NCBI RefSeq assembly: GCF_008370325.1
Contig: NZ_VNIP01000010.1
Coordinates: 359,317-423,316, forward strand
Reading direction: 5' to 3'
Source: Martinezella tropici
GTDB taxonomy: Bacteria > Pseudomonadota > Alphaproteobacteria > Rhizobiales > Rhizobiaceae
Length of the DNA stretch: 64,000 bases
Numbering within the stretch: the first letter of the stretch is position 1; the number at the start of each line of letters is the position of its first letter. A program made the translations under genes and the position numbers. Below, piece by piece: positions 23,478-31,958 of the stretch. The notes beneath the pieces were generated by a model, which ran no database searches, was not told where the DNA came from, and saw nothing but the letters and a program-made list of their open reading frames with translations.

Positions 23478-25271
23478 TCAAACCAACTGACGACCCTTGG
23501 CGTCGATGGCGTTGGCGACGGCCTCGTCGGTTGCTTCGTCCGGCAGCAGCATTTCATTGTGCGCCTTGCCCGAGGGGATCATCGGGAAGCAGTTGGCGAG
23601 ATTGGCGACACGGCAGTCGAAAATGACCGGCTTGTTGACGTCGATCATTTCCTGGATGGCGGCATCGAGGTCACCCGGTTTCTCGCAACGCAGGCCGATG
23701 GCGCCATAGGCCTCGGCCAGCTTGACGAAATCAGGCATCGCTTCCGTGTAAGAATTGGACAGGCGGTTTCCATGCAGCAGCTGCTGCCACTGGCGAACCA
23801 TTCCCATGTACTGGTTGTTCAGAATGAAGATCTTGATCGGCGCATTGTGCTGGATCGCCGCCGACATTTCCTGAATGCACATCTGGATAGAGGCATCGCC
23901 GGCAATGTCGATGACCAGGCTTTCCGGATGGGCGATCTGCACGCCGAGCGCTGCCGGCAGGCCGTAGCCCATGGTGCCGAGGCCGCCCGAGGTCATCCAG
24001 CGGTTCGGCTGTTCGAAACCGTAGAACTGCGCCGCCCACATCTGGTGCTGACCGACTTCGGTGGTGATGTAGGTATCGCGATGCTTCGTCAGCTCATAGA
24101 GGCGCTGGATCGCATATTGCGGCATGATGACGTCGTCGCTCGGCTTGTAGGCGAAGGAATTGCGCGCGCGCCAGCGAGCGATGTCAGCCCACCAGTCGCC
24201 CAAACGATCCGCAGCCGGCTTCTGCGGCAGGGCGCGCCACAGGCGAACCATGTCTTCCAGAACATTGCCGACATCGCCAAGGATGCCGACATCGACACGA
24301 ACATTCTTGTTGATCGAAGACGGATCGATGTCGATGTGGATCTTCTTCGAATTCGGCGAGAAGGCATTCAAGCGGCCGGTAATGCGGTCGTCGAAGCGCG
24401 CGCCGATGCAGACCATGACGTCGCAATCATGCATCGCCATGTTGGCTTCATAGGAACCATGCATGCCGAGCATGCCGAGCCAGGCCTTGCCGGACGCCGG
24501 ATAGGCGCCGAGGCCCATCAGCGTCGACGTGATCGGGAAATCGGTCAGCTCGACCAATTCGCGCAACAGCTTGGAGGCTTCCGGACCGGAATTGACGACG
24601 CCGCCGCCGGAATAGATGACCGGACGACGGGCATTTTTCATCAGCTCGATCGCCTGCGTGATCTTGTTGAGATCGCCCTGGATCTTCGGCTGATAGCTCT
24701 TCTGGACATGATGAGCGTCCGGCGGCGTATAGGTGCCGGTCGCGAACTGAATGTCCTTCGGAATGTCGACGACGACAGGACCCGGGCGGCCTGATTGCGC
24801 GATGCGGAAGGCTTCGTGAATGACGGCAGCCAGCTCATTGACGTCCTTGACCAGCCAGTTGTGCTTGGTGCAAGGCCGCGTAATGCCGACGGTATCGCAT
24901 TCCTGGAAAGCGTCGGAACCGATCAGCGTGGTCGGAACCTGGCCGCTGAGGCAAACGAGCGGGATCGAATCCATCAAGGCGTCCTGCAGCGGCGTGACGG
25001 CATTCGTCGCGCCCGGGCCGGAGGTGACCAGCATGACGCCGACCTTGCCGGTGGAGCGGGCATAGCCTTCGGCCGCATGGCCTGCGCCCTGCTCATGGCG
25101 AACGAGAATGTGCTTGATATCGTCCTGCTGAAAGATCTCGTCATAGATCGGAAGCACGGCACCGCCCGGATAACCGAAGATGTGTTCGACGCCGTTGTCC
25201 CTGAGCGCCTGCAACACGATCTCCGCGCCTGTCATTCGATTGCCGCTCGCCTGATTATCTGTGCCGGTCAT
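23478..25271 (-). CDS. ilvI: acetolactate synthase large (catalytic) subunit
   Basis: A 597-residue ThDP- and FAD-dependent enzyme that makes acetolactate or acetohydroxybutyrate, the first common step of branched-chain amino acid synthesis. Segments visible: MTGAEIVLQALRDNGVEHIFGYPGGAVLPIYD, the ThDP-activating Glu region VRHEQGAGHAAEGYAR, TSGPGATN, and the ThDP/Mg2+ motif from DIAGDASIQM to NNQYMGMVRQWQ. ATG 25271 gives the usual length. The gene is preceded by an attenuator, so branched-chain aminoacyl-tRNA supply probably controls it. Confidence 0.96.
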   Translation of the reverse strand: MTGTDNQASGNRMTGAEIVLQALRDNGVEHIFGYPGGAVLPIYDEIFQQDDIKHILVRHEQGAGHAAEGYARSTGKVGVMLVTSGPGATNAVTPLQDALMDSIPLVCLSGQVPTTLIGSDAFQECDTVGITRPCTKHNWLVKDVNELAAVIHEAFRIAQSGRPGPVVVDIPKDIQFATGTYTPPDAHHVQKSYQPKIQGDLNKITQAIELMKNARRPVIYSGGGVVNSGPEASKLLRELVELTDFPITSTLMGLGAYPASGKAWLGMLGMHGSYEANMAMHDCDVMVCIGARFDDRITGRLNAFSPNSKKIHIDIDPSSINKNVRVDVGILGDVGNVLEDMVRLWRALPQKPAADRLGDWWADIARWRARNSFAYKPSDDVIMPQYAIQRLYELTKHRDTYITTEVGQHQMWAAQFYGFEQPNRWMTSGGLGTMGYGLPAALGVQIAHPESLVIDIAGDASIQMCIQEMSAAIQHNAPIKIFILNNQYMGMVRQWQQLLHGNRLSNSYTEAMPDFVKLAEAYGAIGLRCEKPGDLDAAIQEMIDVNKPVIFDCRVANLANCFPMIPSGKAHNEMLLPDEATDEAVANAIDAKGRQLV

Positions 25272-25328
25272 ACGTTTGTTCCGCTGTCTGCTGGAGGTTT
25301 GGAAGAATGAAATCTCGATTTTGGGCAT

Positions 25329-25443
25329 AAAAAAAGGCCCCTTGGGGAGCCTGTCATCTAGCGCATGGGTGGCTATCGCCGGATGGTTACACCATCCTGC
25401 CCATGCGCTTTCCCACCACGATAAGAACGATCGAGTTTTTCAT
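25329..25443 (-). promoter_or_regulatory. ilvIH attenuator: leader region with terminator
   Basis: Behind the leader peptide come a 10-bp stem (25400-25409 with 25360-25369), an inner perfect stem (25381-25386 with 25392-25397), and a terminator hairpin AGG-CT-CCCC-AA-GGGG-CCT (25352-25335) followed by seven T. This is the form of a translation-sensing attenuator. The large stem does not overlap the terminator arm directly, so the exact switch is not resolved. Confidence 0.75.
25387..25443 (-). CDS. ilvIH leader peptide, 18 aa
   Basis: The frame reads MKNSIVLIVVGKRMGRMV and stops with TAA. Residues 5-10 are I-V-L-I-V-V, followed by V at the end: the amino acids whose synthesis ilvIH supports. 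That is the classic composition of an attenuator peptide. The ATG lies only 8 nt after a predicted -10 element, so the message is probably leaderless, as known for the rhizobial trpL leader. Ribosome stalling on the Ile/Val/Leu codons would favour read-through into ilvI. Confidence 0.8.
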   Translation of the reverse strand: MKNSIVLIVVGKRMGRMV

Positions 25444-25451
25444 GGGGCGAA

Positions 25452-25480
25452 GTGATAGACAGAAAATTTCGAAGCGTCAA
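25452..25480 (-). promoter_or_regulatory. promoter of the ilvIH leader transcript
   Basis: On the minus strand TTGACG (25480-25475), a 17-nt spacer, then TATCAC (25457-25452). The expected start of transcription is 0-3 nt before the leader ATG at 25443. Confidence 0.6.
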
Positions 25481-25599
25481 CGCGTGAAGCAATAAAAAAT
25501 CGCGGACCCGCGGAAACCCTATAAAAAGCCTGGGTAGTCGACAGGGTTTTATTAAGCCACCGTCTCTATGCTCCAGCCTCTAATGATTGAGGTAGCTGT

Positions 25600-27630
25600 T
25601 TGCTGAATAACGATCTGCAGACATCAGGCAACGCTGGAGATTTTGATCGCCGCGACAGGTTGAAGCCGGGAAATCGCTTCCTCGGCCGCGTTGTCGCGTG
25701 CAACGGCTCGAGAGCGACGATCGCTGCCGTTGCCGAGGCCGGCGGCACGGATCTGACCGAGCTCTGGTCCGTGGGTCGGCTGATCTCCATCAGTGTCGGG
25801 AAGAACCGCGTGGCTGCCCTCGTCTATTCGATGAACACTCAAAGCGTCGGCTGGGGCGAAGGACAGGACAATCTCTTCCGCATCGAAGTCGAACTTTTGG
25901 GCGAGGTCCATGTCGGGCCGGATGGCCGCGAGGAATTTTCAAGCGGCATTACCGCCTATCCTTATCTCGGCGCGATTGCGCATCGCATCCGTGCCGCCGA
26001 TCTCATGCGCATCTTCGATGCCGGCAAGGGCAGCAGCTGCGTCATCGGCAAGCTGACGCAGGATGAAAGCATCGACGCCGCCATCCATATCCCCTCCATG
26101 CTGTCGAAGCATTTTGCAGTCGTCGGCTCCACCGGCGTCGGCAAATCCACCGCCGTCTCGCTGTTGCTGCACAAGGCGATCAGCGCCGATCCGAAACTGC
26201 GCGTGCTGATCCTCGATCCGCATAATGAATTTGCCGCCGCCTTTCCGAGGCATGCCGTCGTCATCGACACCGATACGCTCGACCTGCCCTTCTGGCTGAT
26301 GCGGCTGGAAGAATTCAGCGAAGTCGTCTTCCGCGGCCGACCGGCAATACCGGAAGAGCTCGATGCGCTGCGCGACCTTATTCCGGAAGCAAGACGCGCC
26401 TTCCGCGGCAGCGATTCAAGCCTGATGCGCCGCCAAACGGAAAAGTCCTCCTTGACGGCGGATACGCCGGTTCCCTACCGCATGGCCGATCTGCTGGCGC
26501 TGATAGACGAGCGCATCGGCCGCCTGGAGGGCCGGCAGGAAAAGCCGCATCTGCGCTCACTGAAAATGCGCATCATCTCGGCGATCAACGATCCGCGCTA
26601 TCATTTCATGTTCTCCAATAACACGATCACCGATACGATCATGGAGACGATCGCCAAGATCTTCCGCATTCCGGGAGACGGTAAGCCGATCTGCACGTTC
26701 CAGCTCGCCGGCATCCCCTCTGAAGTCATCAATTCAGTCGCTTCGGTCCTCTGCCGCATGGCGTTCGAGCTGGCGCTCTGGAGCGACGGCGCGATCCATA
26801 TGCTCGTCGTATGCGAGGAAGCGCACCGCTATATCCCCGCCGATCCGAACCTCGGCTTCCTCCCCACGCGCCAAGCCATCGCCCGCATCGCCAAGGAAGG
26901 GCGCAAATACGGCGTATCGCTCGGCATCATCACGCAGCGGCCGGGCGAGCTCGATCAGACGATTCTTTCGCAGTGCTCGACGCTCTTCGCCATGCGTCTC
27001 GCCAATGATCGCGACCAGGAAATCATCCGTTCGGCCATCCCGAACTCCTCGATCTCCACGACCAGTTTCCTGTCCTCGATCGGCAATGGCGAGGCAATCG
27101 CCTTCGGCGAGGCCATCACCGTGCCGATGCGCATGCGCTTTTCCCAGGTCGAGCAGCATTTGCTGCCGAAAGCCAGTGGCAGCACGGCGAAGGTCAGTGA
27201 GGATTCGCCGGATACGGTCGATCTGCGCACGATCATCAGCCGCATGCGCTCGATTACAGGTCCCGATATCGGCGCCTTGCAACAGAACTACGGCGCCGCG
27301 ACGGACATGGTAACCGAAAGCAGGAACCATTTCGACGACCTGCCTGTCGAACAGCCACCGCAGCGTGCCGCGGAAGCCGATACGCCATCGATCGAACCCT
27401 ATCGCCCCGACATGCTGCCTCGCACGGCCACCCCACAGACTGCTCCGCCGCTGCAGACATCGATCGACAGCAGGCTTGCGGACCTGCGCCGCGAATTTCG
27501 CAGCGACGCTACGGCCGCACGCCCCTTGCCGCCGAGAGAACCTTTGCCGTCCCCCAGGCGGGAACCTGGCCTTTCGCTGCGGGACAGCATTCTGAAAAAG
27601 CCGCTGGGCAGCCTTTACGACAAGGATTGA
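25600..27630 (+). CDS. HerA-like DNA-translocating ATPase
   Basis: A 676-residue protein of the HerA/FtsK superfamily. An N-terminal HAS-barrel-like beta domain (about residues 20-130) precedes an ATPase core with Walker A VVGSTGVGKST, Walker B LRVLILDPHNEF, the sensor segment MLVVCEEAHRYIP, and the arginine-finger area RIAKEGRKYGVSLGIITQRPGELDQTILSQC. The last 150 residues are Pro-rich and probably disordered. HerA usually works with NurA in end resection; no nurA is beside it. The start is TTG 25600, with GAGG about 8 nt upstream and no in-frame ATG nearby. It converges with miaA. Confidence 0.85.
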   Translation: MLNNDLQTSGNAGDFDRRDRLKPGNRFLGRVVACNGSRATIAAVAEAGGTDLTELWSVGRLISISVGKNRVAALVYSMNTQSVGWGEGQDNLFRIEVELLGEVHVGPDGREEFSSGITAYPYLGAIAHRIRAADLMRIFDAGKGSSCVIGKLTQDESIDAAIHIPSMLSKHFAVVGSTGVGKSTAVSLLLHKAISADPKLRVLILDPHNEFAAAFPRHAVVIDTDTLDLPFWLMRLEEFSEVVFRGRPAIPEELDALRDLIPEARRAFRGSDSSLMRRQTEKSSLTADTPVPYRMADLLALIDERIGRLEGRQEKPHLRSLKMRIISAINDPRYHFMFSNNTITDTIMETIAKIFRIPGDGKPICTFQLAGIPSEVINSVASVLCRMAFELALWSDGAIHMLVVCEEAHRYIPADPNLGFLPTRQAIARIAKEGRKYGVSLGIITQRPGELDQTILSQCSTLFAMRLANDRDQEIIRSAIPNSSISTTSFLSSIGNGEAIAFGEAITVPMRMRFSQVEQHLLPKASGSTAKVSEDSPDTVDLRTIISRMRSITGPDIGALQQNYGAATDMVTESRNHFDDLPVEQPPQRAAEADTPSIEPYRPDMLPRTATPQTAPPLQTSIDSRLADLRREFRSDATAARPLPPREPLPSPRREPGLSLRDSILKKPLGSLYDKD

Positions 27631-27640
27631 GGCAGCAGCC

Positions 27641-28522
27641 TCAGGGGCTCAAGCGCTCCCAGCTCTCATCCATCTGATTGCGAAACCAGGTCATCTGCCG
27701 CTTGGCATATTGCCGCGTTGCCGCCGCTCCGGTTTCGATGACCTCTTCCCGCGTCATCTCACCCTTCAGCATCGCGGCGATCTGCGATACGCCAATCGCC
27801 TTCATGACCGGCATCTCCGGCGGCAGGTTCAATGCCAGCAAAGCCCGCACCTCCTCCTCCGCACCCATTGCCAGCATCTTCTCGAAGCGGCTGTTGATGC
27901 GCTGGTGCAGCAGCGCGCGCGCGGGCAGGACAACGATCTTCCGGGCACGATCGGGATCGATGACCATTGGCCCGGTCTTGCCCTGAAAGGCGGAAATCGA
28001 ACGGCCTGTCGCCTCCATCACCTCCAGGGCGCGGACAATACGCTGGCCATCCTGCGGGTTGAGGGTGTCAGCAATAGCGCTGTCACGTTCTGCAAGCTCG
28101 CGATGCAGCGCCTCCGCCCCTTCCGCCAACAGTCGACCACGAAGCCGGCTCCGGATATCAGACGGAATTTCGGGCATATCGGAGAGTCCGCCCGTCAGCG
28201 CCTTGAAATAGAGTCCGGTGCCGCCGACGAAAACAGGCAACCGCCGCTCACCGCGCAGACGTTCGACCAATGCGCCGGCCTCACGAAGCCAGGCGCCGGT
28301 GGAATAGGCCTGGCCCGCCGGAACATGACCGTAGAGATGATGCGGAATGCCTTCCATATCAGCCTCTGAGGGCCGCGCTGTCAGTACGCACAGGGTGTCG
28401 TAGACCTGCATGCTGTCGGCATTGATGACGACGCCGCCATGCGAACGAGCCAATTCTACCGCCAGCGCGGACTTGCCGCTGGCGGTCGGCCCGGTTATCA
28501 GGATCGCGTCGATATTGCTCAT
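27641..28522 (-). CDS. miaA: tRNA dimethylallyltransferase
   Basis: A 293-residue enzyme that adds a dimethylallyl group to A37 of tRNAs reading UNN codons. Walker A-like GPTASGKS is at residues 11-18, followed by the INADSMQVY substrate loop. FVGGTGLYFKALTGGLSD and DGQRIVRALEVMEATGRSIS are conserved. The C-terminal Arg-rich RQYAKRQMTWFRNQ contacts tRNA. Its ATG is 13 bp from the ATG of serB on the other strand, so each promoter must lie inside the other gene or in a very short gap. Confidence 0.96.
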   Translation of the reverse strand: MSNIDAILITGPTASGKSALAVELARSHGGVVINADSMQVYDTLCVLTARPSEADMEGIPHHLYGHVPAGQAYSTGAWLREAGALVERLRGERRLPVFVGGTGLYFKALTGGLSDMPEIPSDIRSRLRGRLLAEGAEALHRELAERDSAIADTLNPQDGQRIVRALEVMEATGRSISAFQGKTGPMVIDPDRARKIVVLPARALLHQRINSRFEKMLAMGAEEEVRALLALNLPPEMPVMKAIGVSQIAAMLKGEMTREEVIETGAAATRQYAKRQMTWFRNQMDESWERLSP

Positions 28523-28535
28523 AAGGTTTCTGCCC

Positions 28536-29426
28536 ATGGCCTTCGTTGCCACGCTTATTGCCAATCCGTCAAATCCCGTTCTCGTTCCAGCTATCGCGGA
28601 ACAGGCGGCTGATGTCGTCAAGGCGTCGGGGCTTTACTGGCTGGCCGACGGCATTGCCTGCGATATCGCGCTCCGCGATGATACGGACCTTCAGGCCGCG
28701 GAAGCCAATATCCTGGCCGTGATCGGCGGCGAGCCGATCGATCTCGTGATTCAGGACGCTGACACCCGCCGCAAGAAGCTGCTGATTGCCGATATGGATT
28801 CCACTATGATCGGCCAGGAATGCATCGATGAGCTTGCCGCTGAAGTCGGCCTCAAGGAGAAAGTTGCCGATATCACGGCCCGCGCCATGAACGGCGAAAT
28901 CGCCTTCGAGCCGGCCCTGCGCGAGCGCGTGGCTCTGCTGAAGGGACTGCCGATCTCCGTCGTCGATGATGTCATCACCAACCGCATCACGCTGACGCCG
29001 GGCGGCCCCGAACTCATCGCGACGATGAAAGCAAAAGGCTATTACGCCGCCCTCGTCTCCGGCGGATTCACCGTCTTCACTAGCCGCATCGGCGCGACCC
29101 TTGGCTTCGACGAGAACCGTGCCAATATCTTGCTGGAAGAAAACGGCATCCTGACCGGGCTCGTCGAAGAGCCGATCCTCGGCAAGCAGGCCAAGGTGGA
29201 TGCGCTGAACGATATCGCCGCGAGGCTCGGCATTTCCACCGATGATGTGCTGGCTGTTGGCGACGGCGCAAATGACCTCGGCATGCTGCAGCTTGCCGGC
29301 TCCGGCGTCGCGCTGCACGCCAAGCCGACGGTTTCAGCGCAAGCCAGAATGCGCATCGATCATGGCGATCTCACCGCCCTCCTCTACATCCAGGGCTATC
29401 GTAAGACGGACTTCATCAAACCATAG
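28536..29426 (+). CDS. serB: phosphoserine phosphatase
   Basis: A 296-residue HAD-family phosphatase for the last step of serine synthesis. The nucleophile motif is DMDSTMIGQECIDE (DxDST), motif II lies in LVSGGFTVF, and the Mg2+-binding GDGANDLGML is motif IV. The N-terminal 80 residues form the small regulatory domain found in SerB of this group. ATG 28536 has AAGG upstream. It is divergent from miaA with a 13-bp gap, and a GNAT gene follows 31 bp downstream on the same strand. Confidence 0.95.
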   Translation: MAFVATLIANPSNPVLVPAIAEQAADVVKASGLYWLADGIACDIALRDDTDLQAAEANILAVIGGEPIDLVIQDADTRRKKLLIADMDSTMIGQECIDELAAEVGLKEKVADITARAMNGEIAFEPALRERVALLKGLPISVVDDVITNRITLTPGGPELIATMKAKGYYAALVSGGFTVFTSRIGATLGFDENRANILLEENGILTGLVEEPILGKQAKVDALNDIAARLGISTDDVLAVGDGANDLGMLQLAGSGVALHAKPTVSAQARMRIDHGDLTALLYIQGYRKTDFIKP

Positions 29427-29457
29427 AACGGCGCAATCGCCGGGATCGGGGCCTTGG

Positions 29458-30039
29458 ATGATCATCACCGAAACCGGCCGCCTTATCATCCGCAATTGGC
29501 GCGAGGCGGATCGTGATCTGGCCTACGAGATCAACTCCGACGAGGCGGTCATGGAGTTCTTTCCATTCCGCCGCAACCGTGCGGAAGCCGACGCCTTCTT
29601 CTATCGCGTTCACGCGATGATTTCAGAAACCGGGTTTGGCCTCTACGCCCTCGAGCTCAAAGAAACCGGAGAAGCGATCGGTTATTGCGGATTGATGCCG
29701 GCAGATCATCTGGAACCCTTCGTGCCGGCAGGAACGATCGAGATCGGCTGGCGCCTGGTGAAACGGCAATGGGGCAAGGGATTTGTCAGCGAGGCGGCAC
29801 GAGCGCTCCTTGCCCACGGTTTCGACAAGCTCGCCCTGGACCAGATCGTCTCCTTTGCCGTGCACAACAATGTCAGATCGACCGCCGTCATGGAGCGGAT
29901 CGGCATGCAGCGCGTCGAAGGCGGCGATTTCGATCATCCAAATGTGCCCGACACCCACTCCCATCTGAAGCGGCATGTCCTATACCACCTGACGGCGGCC
30001 GAGTGGCGGGCGCAGCAGGCAAAGAATAGCGACGGCTGA
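29458..30039 (+). CDS. GNAT-family acetyltransferase (RimJ/RimL-like)
   Basis: A 193-residue protein starting MIITETGRLIIRNWREADRD, the typical opening of RimJ/RimL-type GNATs. The acetyl-CoA loop is in RQWGKGFVSEAARALLAHGF, followed by FAVHNNVRSTAVMERIGMQR. Members acetylate protein or small-molecule amines. It lies 31 bp after serB, so it is likely in the same transcript. It converges on degP, with 4 bp between the stops. Confidence 0.88.
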   Translation: MIITETGRLIIRNWREADRDLAYEINSDEAVMEFFPFRRNRAEADAFFYRVHAMISETGFGLYALELKETGEAIGYCGLMPADHLEPFVPAGTIEIGWRLVKRQWGKGFVSEAARALLAHGFDKLALDQIVSFAVHNNVRSTAVMERIGMQRVEGGDFDHPNVPDTHSHLKRHVLYHLTAAEWRAQQAKNSDG

Positions 30040-30043
30040 ACCT

Positions 30044-31768
30044 CTACTCCAACGCAACGGCGATGAAGCGCAAGTCACCGTTCGGAGACGCAACCATCAT
30101 CTGCGCATTGCGACGTCCCTCGCGCTTCAGCGAAGCCACCTTCTCCGAGGCGGCACTCGGCGTCTGGACGAATTCCTGCGCCACTTCCACGACGACGTCG
30201 CCTGGTTTTAGGCCCTTGTCGGCCGCTGCCGAACCTGGCGCCACCTCAGTGATGACGACGCCGTCGACGCTATCGGCAATGCCGAAGCTCTTGCGGTTCT
30301 CTGATGTCAGCGTCGCGAGCTTCATGCCGAGTATGTTCGAGGTCGCCTGGACCGGTGGTTGAACCTGTGGCGATTGCTGCGGATCGGCGCCCTGGTCCTG
30401 TCCATCCATGCCGTCATCGCCACCCTCTTCACCCTCGTCGGGATTGATGACACCACCATTATTACCATTATCGTCCGGCGCAAGCTGCGGCTTCTTGGTC
30501 TTGTCGGTATTGGCGGCTGCCGCCTGATCGCTGTCTTCCAGTCGACCGAGGGTCACCTTGACGGTCTGTTCCTTGCCATCGCGGAAAATGACGACATCGA
30601 CTTCATTGCCGACGGGGCTTTCGGCAACGACGCGCGGCAGATCGCGCATCTCGTCCACATCTTTGCCGTCGAATTTCAGGATAACATCACCCGCCTTGAT
30701 CGAACCGTTGTCGACCGGGCCGCCCTTGATGACGCCCGCCACGAGCGCGCCCTTGGCACCGGCTAGACCGAGACTGTTGGCAACATCATCCGTTACCGGC
30801 TGGATGCGCACGCCGAGCCAGCCGCGGCGCGTCTCGCCAAAATCCCGGAGCTGATTGACGACGCCTTCCGCCAGTTCGGACGGCACGGCGAAGCCGATGC
30901 CGATCGAGCCGCCGCTCGGGGAAATGATGGCCGTATTGATGCCGATTACCTCGCCCTTCATATTGAAGAGCGGACCGCCGGAATTGCCCTTGTTGATCGC
31001 CGCATCCGTCTGGATGAAGTTGTCATAAGGGCCGGCGTTGATGTTGCGCCCTCGGGCCGAAACGATGCCGACGGTCACGGACCCGCCGAGACCGAAGGGA
31101 TTGCCGATCGCCATCACCCAGTCACCGATCCGCATCTTGGAGGAATCGCCGAACTTCACCGCCGTCAGCGGATGCTTCGGCTCGACCTTGAGCACCGAAA
31201 GATCGGTCTTCGTATCGGTGCCGATCAGTTTCGCCTTCAGCTTGGTGCCGTTCGGGAAGATCGCCTCGATATCGTCGGCGCCTTCGATGACGTGATTATT
31301 GGTGACGATATAGCCGGCCGGGTCGATGACGAAGCCGGAGCCGAGCGAGCTCACCTTGCGATTGCTGTTGTCGTCTTTCTTGTTGTTGAAGAAATCGTTG
31401 AAGTAATCCTGATAGGGCGAGTTGTCCGGCACCTTTGGCGTCGCCGGCCCATCGCCCTCGTCCTTCACCTTCTGCGATGTGGAAATATTGACGACGGCAT
31501 CCAGCAACCCCGAAGCAAGATCGGCAACCGAAGCCGGCCCGGCACTCATTGCCGGGTTTATCGCGCCCGGGTTCAGCGTAGCCGTCGGTGATGCGGCCAG
31601 AGGCGTCTGGTTGTTGGTGGCCGGCGCCTGGGCACCCGCCGTCGCACCGCTATTCTGCGCCTGCGCATAAGCCTGTTCGGTAACGCCCACAACGGGGCCG
31701 GCAATCAGTGCCATGCTGGCCAGCACGGCGAACGAACGGCTGAAAGGCAGGCGATTGGTCGAAGCCAT
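30044..31768 (-). CDS. degP: periplasmic serine protease Do/DegP-like
   Basis: A 574-residue precursor with a signal peptide (about residues 1-35, cleavage near AYA-Q), a trypsin-like domain with His159 (TNNHVIEG), Asp189 (TKTDLSVL) and Ser263 (NKGNSGGP), then two PDZ domains (from about GWLGVRIQPV and from about NILGMKLATL). An acidic, glycine-rich linker of about 60 residues between the PDZ domains (DEGEEGGDDGMDGQDQ region) is longer than in E. coli. It degrades or holds misfolded envelope proteins. It lies downstream of hflK-hflC, as is usual in this group, with a terminator in the 190-bp gap. Confidence 0.95.
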   Translation of the reverse strand: MASTNRLPFSRSFAVLASMALIAGPVVGVTEQAYAQAQNSGATAGAQAPATNNQTPLAASPTATLNPGAINPAMSAGPASVADLASGLLDAVVNISTSQKVKDEGDGPATPKVPDNSPYQDYFNDFFNNKKDDNSNRKVSSLGSGFVIDPAGYIVTNNHVIEGADDIEAIFPNGTKLKAKLIGTDTKTDLSVLKVEPKHPLTAVKFGDSSKMRIGDWVMAIGNPFGLGGSVTVGIVSARGRNINAGPYDNFIQTDAAINKGNSGGPLFNMKGEVIGINTAIISPSGGSIGIGFAVPSELAEGVVNQLRDFGETRRGWLGVRIQPVTDDVANSLGLAGAKGALVAGVIKGGPVDNGSIKAGDVILKFDGKDVDEMRDLPRVVAESPVGNEVDVVIFRDGKEQTVKVTLGRLEDSDQAAAANTDKTKKPQLAPDDNGNNGGVINPDEGEEGGDDGMDGQDQGADPQQSPQVQPPVQATSNILGMKLATLTSENRKSFGIADSVDGVVITEVAPGSAAADKGLKPGDVVVEVAQEFVQTPSAASEKVASLKREGRRNAQMMVASPNGDLRFIAVALE

Positions 31769-31912
31769 CAGGCATCCTCATTGAGAAAGGGGAAATCTTG
31801 TATAAGCATCAACATAAGGCGGAATGATGAAGCGTGAAATCACCTTTTTGCGAAATCCCCGCACTCCGCGCCGACGATGCAACATGGTAAAGGCGATGCG
31901 ATCCGCAAAAGG

Positions 31913-31938
31913 AAAAGGGCCACCGTGAGGCAGCCCTT
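31913..31938 (-). terminator. intrinsic terminator after hflC
   Basis: On the minus strand AAGGGCTGCC-TCAC-GGTGGCCCTT forms a stem including two G-T pairs, followed by TTCCTTTT. It would end the hflK-hflC transcript before degP. Confidence 0.65.
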
Positions 31939-31958
31939 CCATTCCTTGATTTGACGCC

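Noticed and set aside
23376..24794. 472-codon plus-strand frame opposite ilvI
   Set aside because: Antisense to a fully conserved acetolactate synthase gene, with low-complexity translation and no family resemblance.
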